From contig NZ_BSQF01000006.1 in the NCBI RefSeq assembly GCF_030268205.1, forward strand, positions 42,411-106,410: DNA of 64,000 nucleotides, in the 5' to 3' direction. The notes under the pieces are model-generated. The model was given only the letters and a program-made list of their open reading frames with translations. It was not told the DNA's origin and searched no databases. A program made the translations under genes and the position numbers. The stretch comes from Allomuricauda sp. NBRC 101325 (GTDB lineage Bacteria > Bacteroidota > Bacteroidia > Flavobacteriales > Flavobacteriaceae). Positions 1-8,064 of this stretch are shown here, in pieces. Every line of letters starts with the position of its first letter. The stretch's first letter is position 1.

Positions 1-1688
1 TCCTGAGGAATCGGGAACAATCTATGATAAACGTTGTCATCTGTTTTTTCGGTCCAAGCATCTTCGTAGTGACCAAAACGGATTTGATCTCCTCTTCTAA
101 ATCCTTCCCAATACAATTCAAATCCACGCTCACGGAACAATATTTCCAAATCAATCGCTCCTAAAGCTTCTGGAGTTTGTGCTGGACGGGCTGTTCTTGA
201 GGTTCTTACCGTATTCACATCGGCAAGGGCACCTGCGTTATCCCCAGAGCGCAATTTTGCTTCGGCACGCATTAAATATATCTCTGCCAAACGCATCATT
301 ACCAAATCCACGCTGGAATAGTTGTTACCATTGGGTGATGTATGGCTAAACTGGTATTTGGAAACACGGTACCCATTTCGGTGCAATCTACCTTCATTGG
401 TAAAGTCAACTTGCAAAGTATGGTTCACGTAATCTACATCTTTATCAGGTCCGTTACCTTTGGTTTGTATTACTGGATAAATTCTGTAACCTTCATCACA
501 GGTATAAAAAGAACCGTTTTCATCTTTTCTTGGCCCCCAAATTACCCCTCGGATAACACCTCTATTGATTTCAAACTCTTCCGCTGAGATACAGTAATAA
601 TGATCTTCATCATTATCTGGAGTAACTCCGGTCAAATCTTGAAGTTCGGCAGGAATCTGTTGGTTTTCCATAAAGAAACGGGCATCCATTTCCGCTGGAT
701 CTGCACCTCCGTAGGCATCTTCCCAAATTTGATAAAAATCAGAAGTCATGGCCGGACCATCTGTACCATCTGCACTTGGGAATTCTGGTCTCGGGAACCA
801 AGAACCAGCCAAAGACCAATAGGCCCATCGACTATGCTCATTATTCATTACCCCGCGTTGATCCAAGGCAAAAATCAACTCTGGATTATCATGATTTTCA
901 TCATTGAACAATTCAAAATACTCTGGGGACAAAGAAAAGTTACCTGAATTGATAATGTTGTCGGTATACTCGATTACCCTATCCATATCCTCTGCGGTAA
1001 AGTTCGGCGTACCATATGGATCACGATATACGGCGGCATTCAAGTTCAATCGAGCCAAAAAGCCCCAAACTGCAGATTGTGTGATTCTCCCAGGTCCTCT
1101 ACTCGTATTGATCACATCAACCACAGACAAAAATTCACTTTCGATATAGTCAATGGCATCCTGACCTCTCAAGATTTCAGAAATCTCGTCTGAAGATTCT
1201 TTTTTGAACACCAATCCCCAGCTATCCAAGGTCAACATGTTCATATAAGCGCGAAGTGCGATCATTTCGTAAAGCGCTCCCTCGGCTTCCGTATTTCCCC
1301 CTTCAGCCAAAGGTCTCAAAACCTCAATAGCAGACAAGGTTCTTGAAATGTTCTTGGTCACTTCGTTCCATGAACTTCCTACCAAATCGTTGCTTGGCGA
1401 AATGTCATGGCTATGTGCTTCAAGAAATTTACCTCCGTCATACCAGTCAGTTCCTCCTCGATAGGGCAAAATAGCCTCATCGGATGGAATCAATTGCATT
1501 CCGTAGTAATTGGTGTGCCTCCAGACCCATGCAATTTGCCCATAAGCAGGTGCAATGGCTCCACTTACGGCTTCCGCTTGGCCACTTCCTTCCAAGGATT
1601 CGTCAATAACTTCTTCTTCCAAATCGGTGCAACTAAAGTTGGAAAACAATCCAATTCCCAATAGTGCGATTATTATTTTGTGCTTCAT
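1..1688 (-). CDS. SusD/RagB-family nutrient-binding outer-membrane lipoprotein (C-terminus cut by window edge)
   Basis: SusD proteins are surface lipoproteins that cap a SusC channel and capture a glycan or other nutrient. The frame is open from the ATG at 1688 to the window edge, about 562 codons. The N-terminus has a short hydrophobic signal and Cys20 followed by TDLEEE, as is usual for SusD lipoproteins, although the lipobox (SNFSC) is weak. The TPR-like helical pattern and late motifs RLAEIYLMRAEA, ADVNTVR and LFRERGFELYWEG are typical of the family. It lies 19 bp downstream of the SusC gene on the same strand, so the two are very likely co-transcribed. The substrate cannot be told from this sequence. 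The stop codon lies outside the window; probably only a few tens of residues are missing. Confidence 0.93.
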   Translation of the reverse strand, partial: MKHKIIIALLGIGLFSNFSCTDLEEEVIDESLEGSGQAEAVSGAIAPAYGQIAWVWRHTNYYGMQLIPSDEAILPYRGGTDWYDGGKFLEAHSHDISPSNDLVGSSWNEVTKNISRTLSAIEVLRPLAEGGNTEAEGALYEMIALRAYMNMLTLDSWGLVFKKESSDEISEILRGQDAIDYIESEFLSVVDVINTSRGPGRITQSAVWGFLARLNLNAAVYRDPYGTPNFTAEDMDRVIEYTDNIINSGNFSLSPEYFELFNDENHDNPELIFALDQRGVMNNEHSRWAYWSLAGSWFPRPEFPSADGTDGPAMTSDFYQIWEDAYGGADPAEMDARFFMENQQIPAELQDLTGVTPDNDEDHYYCISAEEFEINRGVIRGVIWGPRKDENGSFYTCDEGYRIYPVIQTKGNGPDKDVDYVNHTLQVDFTNEGRLHRNGYRVSKYQFSHTSPNGNNYSSVDLVMMRLAEIYLMRAEAKLRSGDNAGALADVNTVRTSRTARPAQTPEALGAIDLEILFRERGFELYWEGFRRGDQIRFGHYEDAWTEKTDDNVYHRLFPIPQ

Positions 1689-1707
1689 TTTTGAAGTGTT
1701 TTGTAGA

Positions 1708-4700
1708 TTAGAATGATACGTTTAAGCCAAAAACAAGGGTTCTTGATTTGGGATAATTGAAGTAATCGATACCAAACGTTTGAATACCGTCAATGGTTAA
1801 GTTGGAGTTGATTTCTGGATCAAAACCACTGTAGTCTGTGATTACGAACAAGTTTTGACCTGTTACTGAAAAACGAATGGCATTTACCAGACCATCAAGT
1901 CCAATGACCTCTGGTCTTAAATTATAACCCAAAGTTGCGTTGTTCAATCTTAAGAAATCCCCGTCTTCCAAATATCTTGTCGATACGTTGTTGGAGTTTG
2001 TGATATCCTCATTTTGAAATTCCGTAGCCAATGAAGTGGTGTTGAAATTGGATGCCAATAAACCTTTGGTAAACAAGGACATTGCCGTATGGTTGTACAC
2101 TTTGTTTCCTGACACACCATTAAAGTTCAACCCAAGATCAAAGTTTTTGTATTGGAAGTTCAGGTAGAAAGCATAAATAAGCTTTGGCAATGCAGTACCC
2201 ACAACTTTTCTGTCCTCAGATAAAATACTAAGACCATCGTCGCCAATTCCTAAAAATTCTTGCATGTAGTAAGAACCAATGGATTCCCCATTTAAGTTAC
2301 CATTGATGGTTGCATCGGTTTGACCCGCTCCTTGGGCAGCTCCCGTGGTAAGAACCTTGTAAGGTGAATTGTTGACCTCATTATCGGTATAGGCCAAATT
2401 ACCCCCAATGTTATAGGTAAACTCCTTAGTGTAATCACTTCGGTAATCTAAAGAAAATTCGAACCCGCTGTTCTTGATTTCCATGTCTGGAATATTGGTC
2501 CAGTATTTATCTGTTGGTTGAATGGGATCCGCTGGGGTAACCTCTAACAAAATATTTTCTGACACCTTATTGAAATACTCCAAAGTACCCGATAAACGGT
2601 TGTCGAACAATCCGAAATCCAATCCAATGTTGGTCTGTTGGGACACTTCCCATTGGATATCAGGATTTGCCAAACGGGTAAAAATGGTTCCATATGGGTA
2701 ATCTTCCAAGCTGTTTTCCGTGCCATTGATTGGGTAAGAATCGTTATTGTCCTTACTATCGGTATAGCTCAACTTGGTAATTTTGGATGGAATTTCTTGG
2801 TTACCAGTCTTACCCCAACTTGCTCTTAACTTTAGGTTGTTGATGGTGGTATTGGAACTCAAAAAATCTTCGTTCATAATATTCCAACCCAAAGCCACAG
2901 ATGGGAAATATCCATATTTATTGTTGCCTCCAAATTTTGAAGAACCATCGGCCCTCATCGTAGCGGTCAACATATACCTGTTATCGTAGGTGTAGTTGGC
3001 CCTTCCGAAGAAAGATTGCAGCTCGTTCTTGGTGGCATAGGTGTACATATAGGTTTGGGTATTGTCCCCACTGATCTGATCTTGATATTTGGGTTCGATA
3101 CCATTATCTGAAAAACCTTCCGTTTGAAAACTTTTTTGGCTTACAAAAGTCTCTTGATAAGTATGTCCTGCCAAAAGGGTTACATTATGTTTCCCTGTTT
3201 CAAATTGGTAGGTAAGCGTATTTTCCACAAGGGTATTCTTGTTGGAAGTACTTATCGTGTTCAAAGAACCATAAATGTAGTCTTCCAAAAGGGAATAAGG
3301 AATGTATTGCACATCTCTATCGGTAGCGGAATAATCTATACCCAAATTCAACTTATAGGTCAATCCGTCAATAATTTCATAGGATGGGGAAATGTTGGCC
3401 AAAATCCTATGGTTGATGGCCTCATCACTAAATAGACGCTCACGTGTTAATGGATTTAGTCTATTTTCCAACAAAGTTGGCTCTCCATTGGTGTAAAGGG
3501 GAGTAGTAGGATTTAACTGCAACATATCGCCCACAATGGCTCGGTTGTCCGCTCTGGTGTTCTCTGTCCTACTAGCTGTCATGTTGAAAGCTACCTGCAA
3601 CCGATCGTTCAACGCTTTCTGTGTCAAGTTTAACCTACCGGAATAACGCTTAAGGTCGTTGCCTCTTAAAATACCCTCTTGATTGTTCACACCAAGTGAA
3701 GTGTAGTATGAAAATTTATCTGCCGCTCCGTTCATGGAGAAGTTGATGTTTTTGGAAAAAGCTGTTCTTGTCAACTCATCCTGCCAATCGGTGTTGGCAC
3801 CACCATCATCCAAGTTGCCTCCTGCAGCAACCACTTGTTGACGGAACTCATCGGCACTAAATACATCTACCTTATTGGCCAAAGTGGAAAATCCTGAAGT
3901 AACGCTCAAATCCATTTGGGTTCTTCCAGATTTTCCTTTTTTGGTAGTGATTACGATCACACCGTTAGCAGCTCTGGAACCATAAATGGCCGCTGCGGAT
4001 GCATCCTTCAATACATCGATGCTCTCAATATCCTGTGGATTGATAAAGTTCAATGGGTTTGTCGGCACACCTGTGCTGGTATTGTCCAAAGCAAAACCAT
4101 CGATTACATACAAAGGCGTGGTGCCTGAACGTAAACTACCAACACCGCGGATGATCACATCTTGGTCGGCACCTGGTTCGCCACTCGCACTCGTAATGTT
4201 TACACCGGCAACCTTACCTTGCAAAAGTTGACCTGGATTCATTACGATACCTTTATTAAAATCCTCGCTTGCAACGGAAGCAATGGAACCGGTAACATCA
4301 GTTTTTCTTTGGGTACCGTACCCCACAACCACCACATCTTCCAACATGGTAGCATCTGGATTCAGCTGTACGTTAACGGTAGAACGTCCATCTACTGGAA
4401 CTTCCATGGCCAAATAGCCCAAATAGGAAATTTTAAGGACGGCATCGGACTGCACCTCAATGGAATAGTTACCATCAAAATCGGTAATGGTTCCATTTCC
4501 AGTGGAGGTATCCAAAACAGAAGCACCTGCTAAGGGAATTCCATTTTCATCAGTCACTTTACCTGTAACAGTTAGGTAAACCACTTCCACTACCCTTTTT
4601 GGGACTTCGGGCTTAACATCAATCGAGATGGTCTGATTGATCCTCTTAAAGGTCAGATTGGCATCTTTTGCCATTAATTCCAAAACAGAACGAAGTGACA

Positions 4701-4962
4701 CGCTTTTATAGGCAATATCATAGGTTTTCTTAAGCCTTTTCACTTGCCTGTCGTACACAAACTTAAATTCTGTTTGTTGTTCAATTTGCTGAAGTACTTC
4801 GACCACGGTAGCATGGTCTACATTGAGATCCACATTGTAACTCTCCAGTTTTTGTCCCCTTACATCGGCGGCCAATACTGGATTTAACAGTGCCAATACA
4901 ATAAGAAAGCAAAATGTGTTGAATGTCAACTTGATTAATTGTTTAATAGTTAGTGAATTCAT
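1708..4962 (-). CDS. SusC/RagA-family TonB-linked outer-membrane transporter with STN signalling domain
   Basis: Imports a nutrient through the outer membrane with TonB energy, working with the SusD encoded next. In order: signal peptide (about residues 1-31), STN domain (about 45-115) of the kind that talks to a FecR partner, a carboxypeptidase-regulatory-like beta domain (VTGKVTDENGIPLAGASV, about 131-205), a TonB plug with VVVVGYGTQRKTDVTG, then a 22-strand-type barrel ending in Phe (LNVSF). The length of 1084 residues is normal. The STN domain is the notable part: most SusC proteins lack it, and its presence fits the sigma/FecR pair encoded upstream. The model is that substrate binding signals through STN to FecR and releases the sigma factor, which raises expression of this gene. 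That circuit is family knowledge plus gene order. Confidence 0.96.
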   Translation of the reverse strand: MNSLTIKQLIKLTFNTFCFLIVLALLNPVLAADVRGQKLESYNVDLNVDHATVVEVLQQIEQQTEFKFVYDRQVKRLKKTYDIAYKSVSLRSVLELMAKDANLTFKRINQTISIDVKPEVPKRVVEVVYLTVTGKVTDENGIPLAGASVLDTSTGNGTITDFDGNYSIEVQSDAVLKISYLGYLAMEVPVDGRSTVNVQLNPDATMLEDVVVVGYGTQRKTDVTGSIASVASEDFNKGIVMNPGQLLQGKVAGVNITSASGEPGADQDVIIRGVGSLRSGTTPLYVIDGFALDNTSTGVPTNPLNFINPQDIESIDVLKDASAAAIYGSRAANGVIVITTKKGKSGRTQMDLSVTSGFSTLANKVDVFSADEFRQQVVAAGGNLDDGGANTDWQDELTRTAFSKNINFSMNGAADKFSYYTSLGVNNQEGILRGNDLKRYSGRLNLTQKALNDRLQVAFNMTASRTENTRADNRAIVGDMLQLNPTTPLYTNGEPTLLENRLNPLTRERLFSDEAINHRILANISPSYEIIDGLTYKLNLGIDYSATDRDVQYIPYSLLEDYIYGSLNTISTSNKNTLVENTLTYQFETGKHNVTLLAGHTYQETFVSQKSFQTEGFSDNGIEPKYQDQISGDNTQTYMYTYATKNELQSFFGRANYTYDNRYMLTATMRADGSSKFGGNNKYGYFPSVALGWNIMNEDFLSSNTTINNLKLRASWGKTGNQEIPSKITKLSYTDSKDNNDSYPINGTENSLEDYPYGTIFTRLANPDIQWEVSQQTNIGLDFGLFDNRLSGTLEYFNKVSENILLEVTPADPIQPTDKYWTNIPDMEIKNSGFEFSLDYRSDYTKEFTYNIGGNLAYTDNEVNNSPYKVLTTGAAQGAGQTDATINGNLNGESIGSYYMQEFLGIGDDGLSILSEDRKVVGTALPKLIYAFYLNFQYKNFDLGLNFNGVSGNKVYNHTAMSLFTKGLLASNFNTTSLATEFQNEDITNSNNVSTRYLEDGDFLRLNNATLGYNLRPEVIGLDGLVNAIRFSVTGQNLFVITDYSGFDPEINSNLTIDGIQTFGIDYFNYPKSRTLVFGLNVSF

Positions 4963-5016
4963 AATTTCACATCATGTTTAATTGGTTATAAGAATTTGTA
5001 ATCATTTAACTTGTTC

Positions 5017-5055
5017 GACAGCCTGTTTCCGCTCGCCAAAGTGTAATGGGCTGTC
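5017..5055. promoter_or_regulatory. Inverted repeat upstream of the SusC gene
   Basis: GACAGCC (5017-5023) and GGCTGTC (5049-5055) are perfect complements separated by 25 bases. They lie in the 143-bp gap between the FecR stop and the SusC start, about 55-93 bp upstream of that start. A T-run follows only on the plus strand, where no gene ends, so it is not an obvious terminator for the FecR gene. It may be a control element or leader structure for the SusC transcript. Confidence 0.4.
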
Positions 5056-5105
5056 TTTTTTATGGGTTGATTTTATGTCATAGGCATCTTGTTGATTTAA
5101 GCTAG

Positions 5106-6062
5106 TTAGTCAGTGCATATTCCTTTTAACAGAATTGTTTTATCGTTCAAAAACTGGTATTTCAGGCCCTTTTTGGTAAACACGATACTTTCCATGACTT
5201 CCGTTAGGTTCTGATTGATGAATGTCGCCGTGATGTGACAATTTCCAATTTGTTTATTTTCCATCTGAAATGATACCCCATACCATTTCTCAAGCCTTTC
5301 CAATACTTGGTTCAGGTCTGTATCCTCAAAATGAAGGATGCCATCTTTCCAATGCAAGGCATAGGAAATATCAACCTGTTGTTTGGTCATGTTTTTGCTG
5401 GACTTATTAAAAACACCTTGTTCGTTGGGCAATAAGTACACCTCATTTTCCTGTGATGCCACTTTCACCATTCCTGTGGCAACGGTAACTGCTATCTCAT
5501 CATTTTCAGGATAGGTGTTCACATTAAAGGAAGTACCCAAAACCGTGGTTTCAACCTCTCCCGATTTTATGATGAAAGGTTTTTCAGGTTTTTTTGTCAC
5601 ATCAAAAAAAGCTTCCCCAGTGAGTTCCACAATTCTTTCGTCTCCATCAAACTTGCTGGGATACTTTAAACTACTTCCTGCATTTAATCGAATTTGTGAT
5701 CCGTCCGATAAGGTAATGTTCAATTTTTGCCCCCATTCGGTGGTCTTTGTAATTTCAACAATGGGTTCTGATGGGATTTCCTGTTTGGTAGATAGAAAAG
5801 TTGCATATCCAATCCCTATCAACAACGCAATGGAAGCAGCAACTTTTGTCCATCGCAGCACAGGATTGGATTTTTTGACATGCTGTATGCTACCCAATAT
5901 GCTTCGGGCAATTTTTGCCTTTTGCCTATCGCTCTTAAATAAGGTTGTACTATTCTTTCTTAAAAGACTGCTGTCAAAATTTTCCAAAAGGGATTCTTCC
6001 TTTTTGGAAATGGTACCATTCAGGTACTTTTCCATCAATCCTTTAATTTCATTTTCGGTCAT
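5106..6062 (-). CDS. FecR-family transmembrane anti-sigma factor
   Basis: Holds the ECF sigma factor inactive until the outer-membrane transporter signals. The 318-residue protein has a cytoplasmic N-terminal part (1-70), one membrane helix (AASIALLIGIGYATFL, about 74-90), a periplasmic FecR domain (about 105-205, with LSDGSQIRLNAGSSLKYP and GEAFFDV) and a C-terminal DUF4974-type domain (about 240-315) with a fold like STN, the usual contact site for the transporter. It sits between the sigma gene (121 bp upstream) and the SusC gene (143 bp downstream), all on the minus strand. Domain order and length are normal for Bacteroidota FecR proteins. Confidence 0.94.
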   Translation of the reverse strand: MTENEIKGLMEKYLNGTISKKEESLLENFDSSLLRKNSTTLFKSDRQKAKIARSILGSIQHVKKSNPVLRWTKVAASIALLIGIGYATFLSTKQEIPSEPIVEITKTTEWGQKLNITLSDGSQIRLNAGSSLKYPSKFDGDERIVELTGEAFFDVTKKPEKPFIIKSGEVETTVLGTSFNVNTYPENDEIAVTVATGMVKVASQENEVYLLPNEQGVFNKSSKNMTKQQVDISYALHWKDGILHFEDTDLNQVLERLEKWYGVSFQMENKQIGNCHITATFINQNLTEVMESIVFTKKGLKYQFLNDKTILLKGICTD

Positions 6063-6183
6063 GCTATGCGTATTTCACATACAAGTACCCGAAGTAACAG
6101 GGTACAAACACACGAAAATTTGGTTTTAATGATTACTTAAACTTGGAAGTGACCCGATAACCTTGAGGTAAAATTAAAGGGGT

Positions 6184-6750
6184 CTAAAAAAACAATGACT
6201 TAACAGTGGACAAATCCCGTCTAAGCTTTCGCAGAGCAAAAGTTATTTGGTTTTCCACCGAACGTTGGGAGATGTTCAATAGCTCGGCAATTTCCTTGTT
6301 GCTCACTTGATTGATCCTACTCATCGTAAAAATTTCCCGGCATCTTTTGGGGAGATCATCAAGAGCCCTATTTATTCGGTGCGATAAATCGATAACATCT
6401 TCGTTCAATTCAATTTCAGAAGAAACACCCACCGAATTGGCGGCATCGATTTGGGCATTGTTGAATTTAAGATCTCGAAGTGTATTGTAACATTTATACC
6501 TGATGGCCCTAAATAGGTAGGATTTCACATTTTGAACCTCCACTGCTTCCCTTCTTTGCCAAAAATCCATCCAAACCTCTTGAACCGTATCCTTAGCCAA
6601 GGCATCATTCATTAATATGGAACCAGCATAGGTGTACATAGGCTCCCAAAGCAGTTCGAAAAGGGAATTGAATGCATTCCTGTCCGATTTTACTATTAAT
6701 CTGGCGAGCCTATCTAGAGTAGCTTCATTTTTTTGGGGGCACTCTTGCAT
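6184..6750 (-). CDS. ECF RNA polymerase sigma-70 factor (FecI-like)
   Basis: A sigma factor expected to direct transcription of the SusC/SusD operon when released by the adjacent FecR. Sigma region 2 is at about residues 20-90 (FNSLFELLWEPMYTYA, DTVQEVWMDFWQRR) and region 4 at about 125-185 (LPKRCREIFTMSRI, SNKEIAELLNISQRSVENQI). I chose the ATG at 6750, giving 188 residues; a TTG nine bases upstream is in frame but a less likely start. Bacteroidota sigma-70 factors of this class are usually paired one-to-one with a FecR gene, as here. Confidence 0.94.
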   Translation of the reverse strand: MQECPQKNEATLDRLARLIVKSDRNAFNSLFELLWEPMYTYAGSILMNDALAKDTVQEVWMDFWQRREAVEVQNVKSYLFRAIRYKCYNTLRDLKFNNAQIDAANSVGVSSEIELNEDVIDLSHRINRALDDLPKRCREIFTMSRINQVSNKEIAELLNISQRSVENQITFALRKLRRDLSTVKSLFF

Positions 6751-6875
6751 AGATGACAAATTTCAGCAAAATAAGAGTGGATGGGCATTACGATATTGTA
6801 AAGTTTATGTAGTGAAATTTATACTTTAGTTCCAGGAAAAATGGTCATGTGCCATTCCCTTTTAAGCAAAAAAAT

Positions 6876-6883
6876 TATATTTG
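6876..6883 (+). promoter_or_regulatory. Bacteroidota -7 box upstream of tRNA-Leu
   Basis: TATATTTG matches the Bacteroidota housekeeping -7 consensus TAnnTTTG and ends 19 bases before the tRNA 5' end. No clear -33 TTTG was found at the expected distance, so support rests on the one box and its position. Confidence 0.45.
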
Positions 6884-6902
6884 CACACTCAAAATCCAAT
6901 AG

Positions 6903-6986
6903 GCCCACGTGGTGGAATTGGTAGACACGCTACCTTGAGGGGGTAGTGTTCGTAAGGACGTGCTGGTTCGACTCCAGTCGTGGGCA
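6903..6986 (+). tRNA. tRNA-Leu (anticodon GAG)
   Basis: The acceptor stem is GCCCACG (6903-6909) with CGTGGGC (6979-6985) and discriminator A at 6986. The anticodon stem CTACC/GGTAG encloses the seven-base loop TTGAGGG, giving anticodon GAG for the CUU and CUC codons. A long variable arm and the T arm (GGTTCGACTCC) follow, as expected of a class II leucine tRNA. CCA is not encoded. A terminator follows directly, so the gene stands alone. Confidence 0.95.
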
Positions 6987-6990
6987 CTAA

Positions 6991-7019
6991 AACGCAATCT
7001 GTAACGGATTGCGTTTTTT
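6991..7019 (+). terminator. Rho-independent terminator after tRNA-Leu
   Basis: AACGCAATC (6991-6999) pairs with GATTGCGTT (7007-7015) around a seven-base loop, followed by a T-run. It starts four bases after the tRNA end. Confidence 0.85.
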
Positions 7020-7123
7020 GTTTGATACCAATACCCAGCTTTCCATTTATTTCTATCACAATTGTTTAAGAACCTCTTCAGAGTTTAAAAAATATCACAA
7101 AAAGATAGGATGGCATCTTTAAA

Positions 7124-7148
7124 ATTGTAAATTTGTTTAACGTTTGTA
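7124..7148 (+). promoter_or_regulatory. Promoter of the carotenoid operon with repeated TTTGT elements
   Basis: TAAATTTG (7128-7135) matches the -7 box TAnnTTTG, placed so that transcription would start a few bases before the ATG at 7157. TTTGT at 7132-7136 recurs at 7143-7147, a step of 11 bases, and a related TTGT lies at 7125-7128. MerR-type CarH regulators are known to bind short direct repeats about 11 bp apart that overlap promoters, so this could be the operator. That role is an inference. Confidence 0.4.
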
Positions 7149-7156
7149 TTAAAAAG

Positions 7157-8056
7157 ATGAACAACGTAAAAACATCGTTCAGTATTAGGGATATGGAGAA
7201 CCTTTCTGGAATAAAGGCCCATACCATTCGTATTTGGGAAAAAAGATACGATCTATTCAGTCCAGAAAGAACCGATACGAATATCCGCACCTATAACCTC
7301 ATTAGTTTACAAAAGCTGCTGAATGTTACCTTATTATACAACAACGGTTTTAAAATATCCAAAATAGCCAAGTTGGAGGAAGGTAAAATTCCTGCCTTGG
7401 TCAAGGAGATCATGTCCCAAAAATCGGAAAAAAGCCATGCCCTGAATTCCTTTAAGTTGGCCATGATCAATTTTGACCAATCCCTTTTCCTAAAAACCTA
7501 TAACGGTTTGATCGTGGACAAAAGTTTTACTCAAATATTCAATGAAGTGTTTATTCCTCTATTGGATGAATTGGGAATGCTCTGGCAGACCAATACCATA
7601 AGTCCGGCCCATGAACATTTTATTTCCAATTTGATTAAACAAAAGATTTATATCCATACAGAACAACTTCAATTGGAAGAGCCGACAATTCAGGATGAAG
7701 TCTTCGTCCTATTTCTACCGGATAACGAAATCCATGAACTTGGACTTTTATATATCAACTATCAATTGGCATCTAAAGGTTACAAAACCATTTATCTGGG
7801 ACAGACCATGCCCATAGAAAGTTTGGAAGACCTTATAAGGTTTTACAATAATATCCGATTCGTTTCCTATTTTACGGTTTCTCCGACTAAAACGGATTTG
7901 GTCGATTACTTTATAAGGTTCAAGGAATTATTGGACAAATCGCCAAACTCCAAACTGTATGCCTTGGGACATCAGATCCAAGAAATCGGAGAAATGCAAT
8001 TGCCAGACCACATAGAAACGTTCAAAAGCATTGAACATTTCTTAAAAGCCATTTAA
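7157..8056 (+). CDS. CarH/LitR-like MerR regulator with cobalamin-binding photosensory domain
   Basis: Probably a light-relieved repressor of the following carotenoid genes. The N-terminus is a MerR helix-turn-helix (FSIRDMENLSGIKAHTIRIWEKR, about residues 8-30). The C-terminal half is the B12-binding module: a helical part with the Trp-x9-Glu-His motif (W143 to E153-H154) and a Rossmann part with the ExHxxG cobalamin-ligand motif (E191, H193, G196). These two motifs mark adenosylcobalamin-dependent photoreceptors of the CarH family. The start is the ATG at 7157 (299 residues); an in-frame ATG at 7133 overlaps the -7 box and is unlikely. The stop lies 8 bp before crtI, so the regulator leads the operon. 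Confidence 0.88.
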   Translation: MNNVKTSFSIRDMENLSGIKAHTIRIWEKRYDLFSPERTDTNIRTYNLISLQKLLNVTLLYNNGFKISKIAKLEEGKIPALVKEIMSQKSEKSHALNSFKLAMINFDQSLFLKTYNGLIVDKSFTQIFNEVFIPLLDELGMLWQTNTISPAHEHFISNLIKQKIYIHTEQLQLEEPTIQDEVFVLFLPDNEIHELGLLYINYQLASKGYKTIYLGQTMPIESLEDLIRFYNNIRFVSYFTVSPTKTDLVDYFIRFKELLDKSPNSKLYALGHQIQEIGEMQLPDHIETFKSIEHFLKAI

Positions 8057-8064
8057 ACAATTCC

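Noticed and set aside
342..1664. Several plus-strand reading frames at the left end
   Set aside because: They lie opposite the SusD gene, whose minus-strand frame gives a full family match; the plus frames have no signal or family pattern.
6903..6986. tRNA-Leu as an integration site for a mobile element
   Set aside because: No integrase, no direct repeat of the tRNA 3' end and no change in gene character nearby; a terminator and the crt operon follow.
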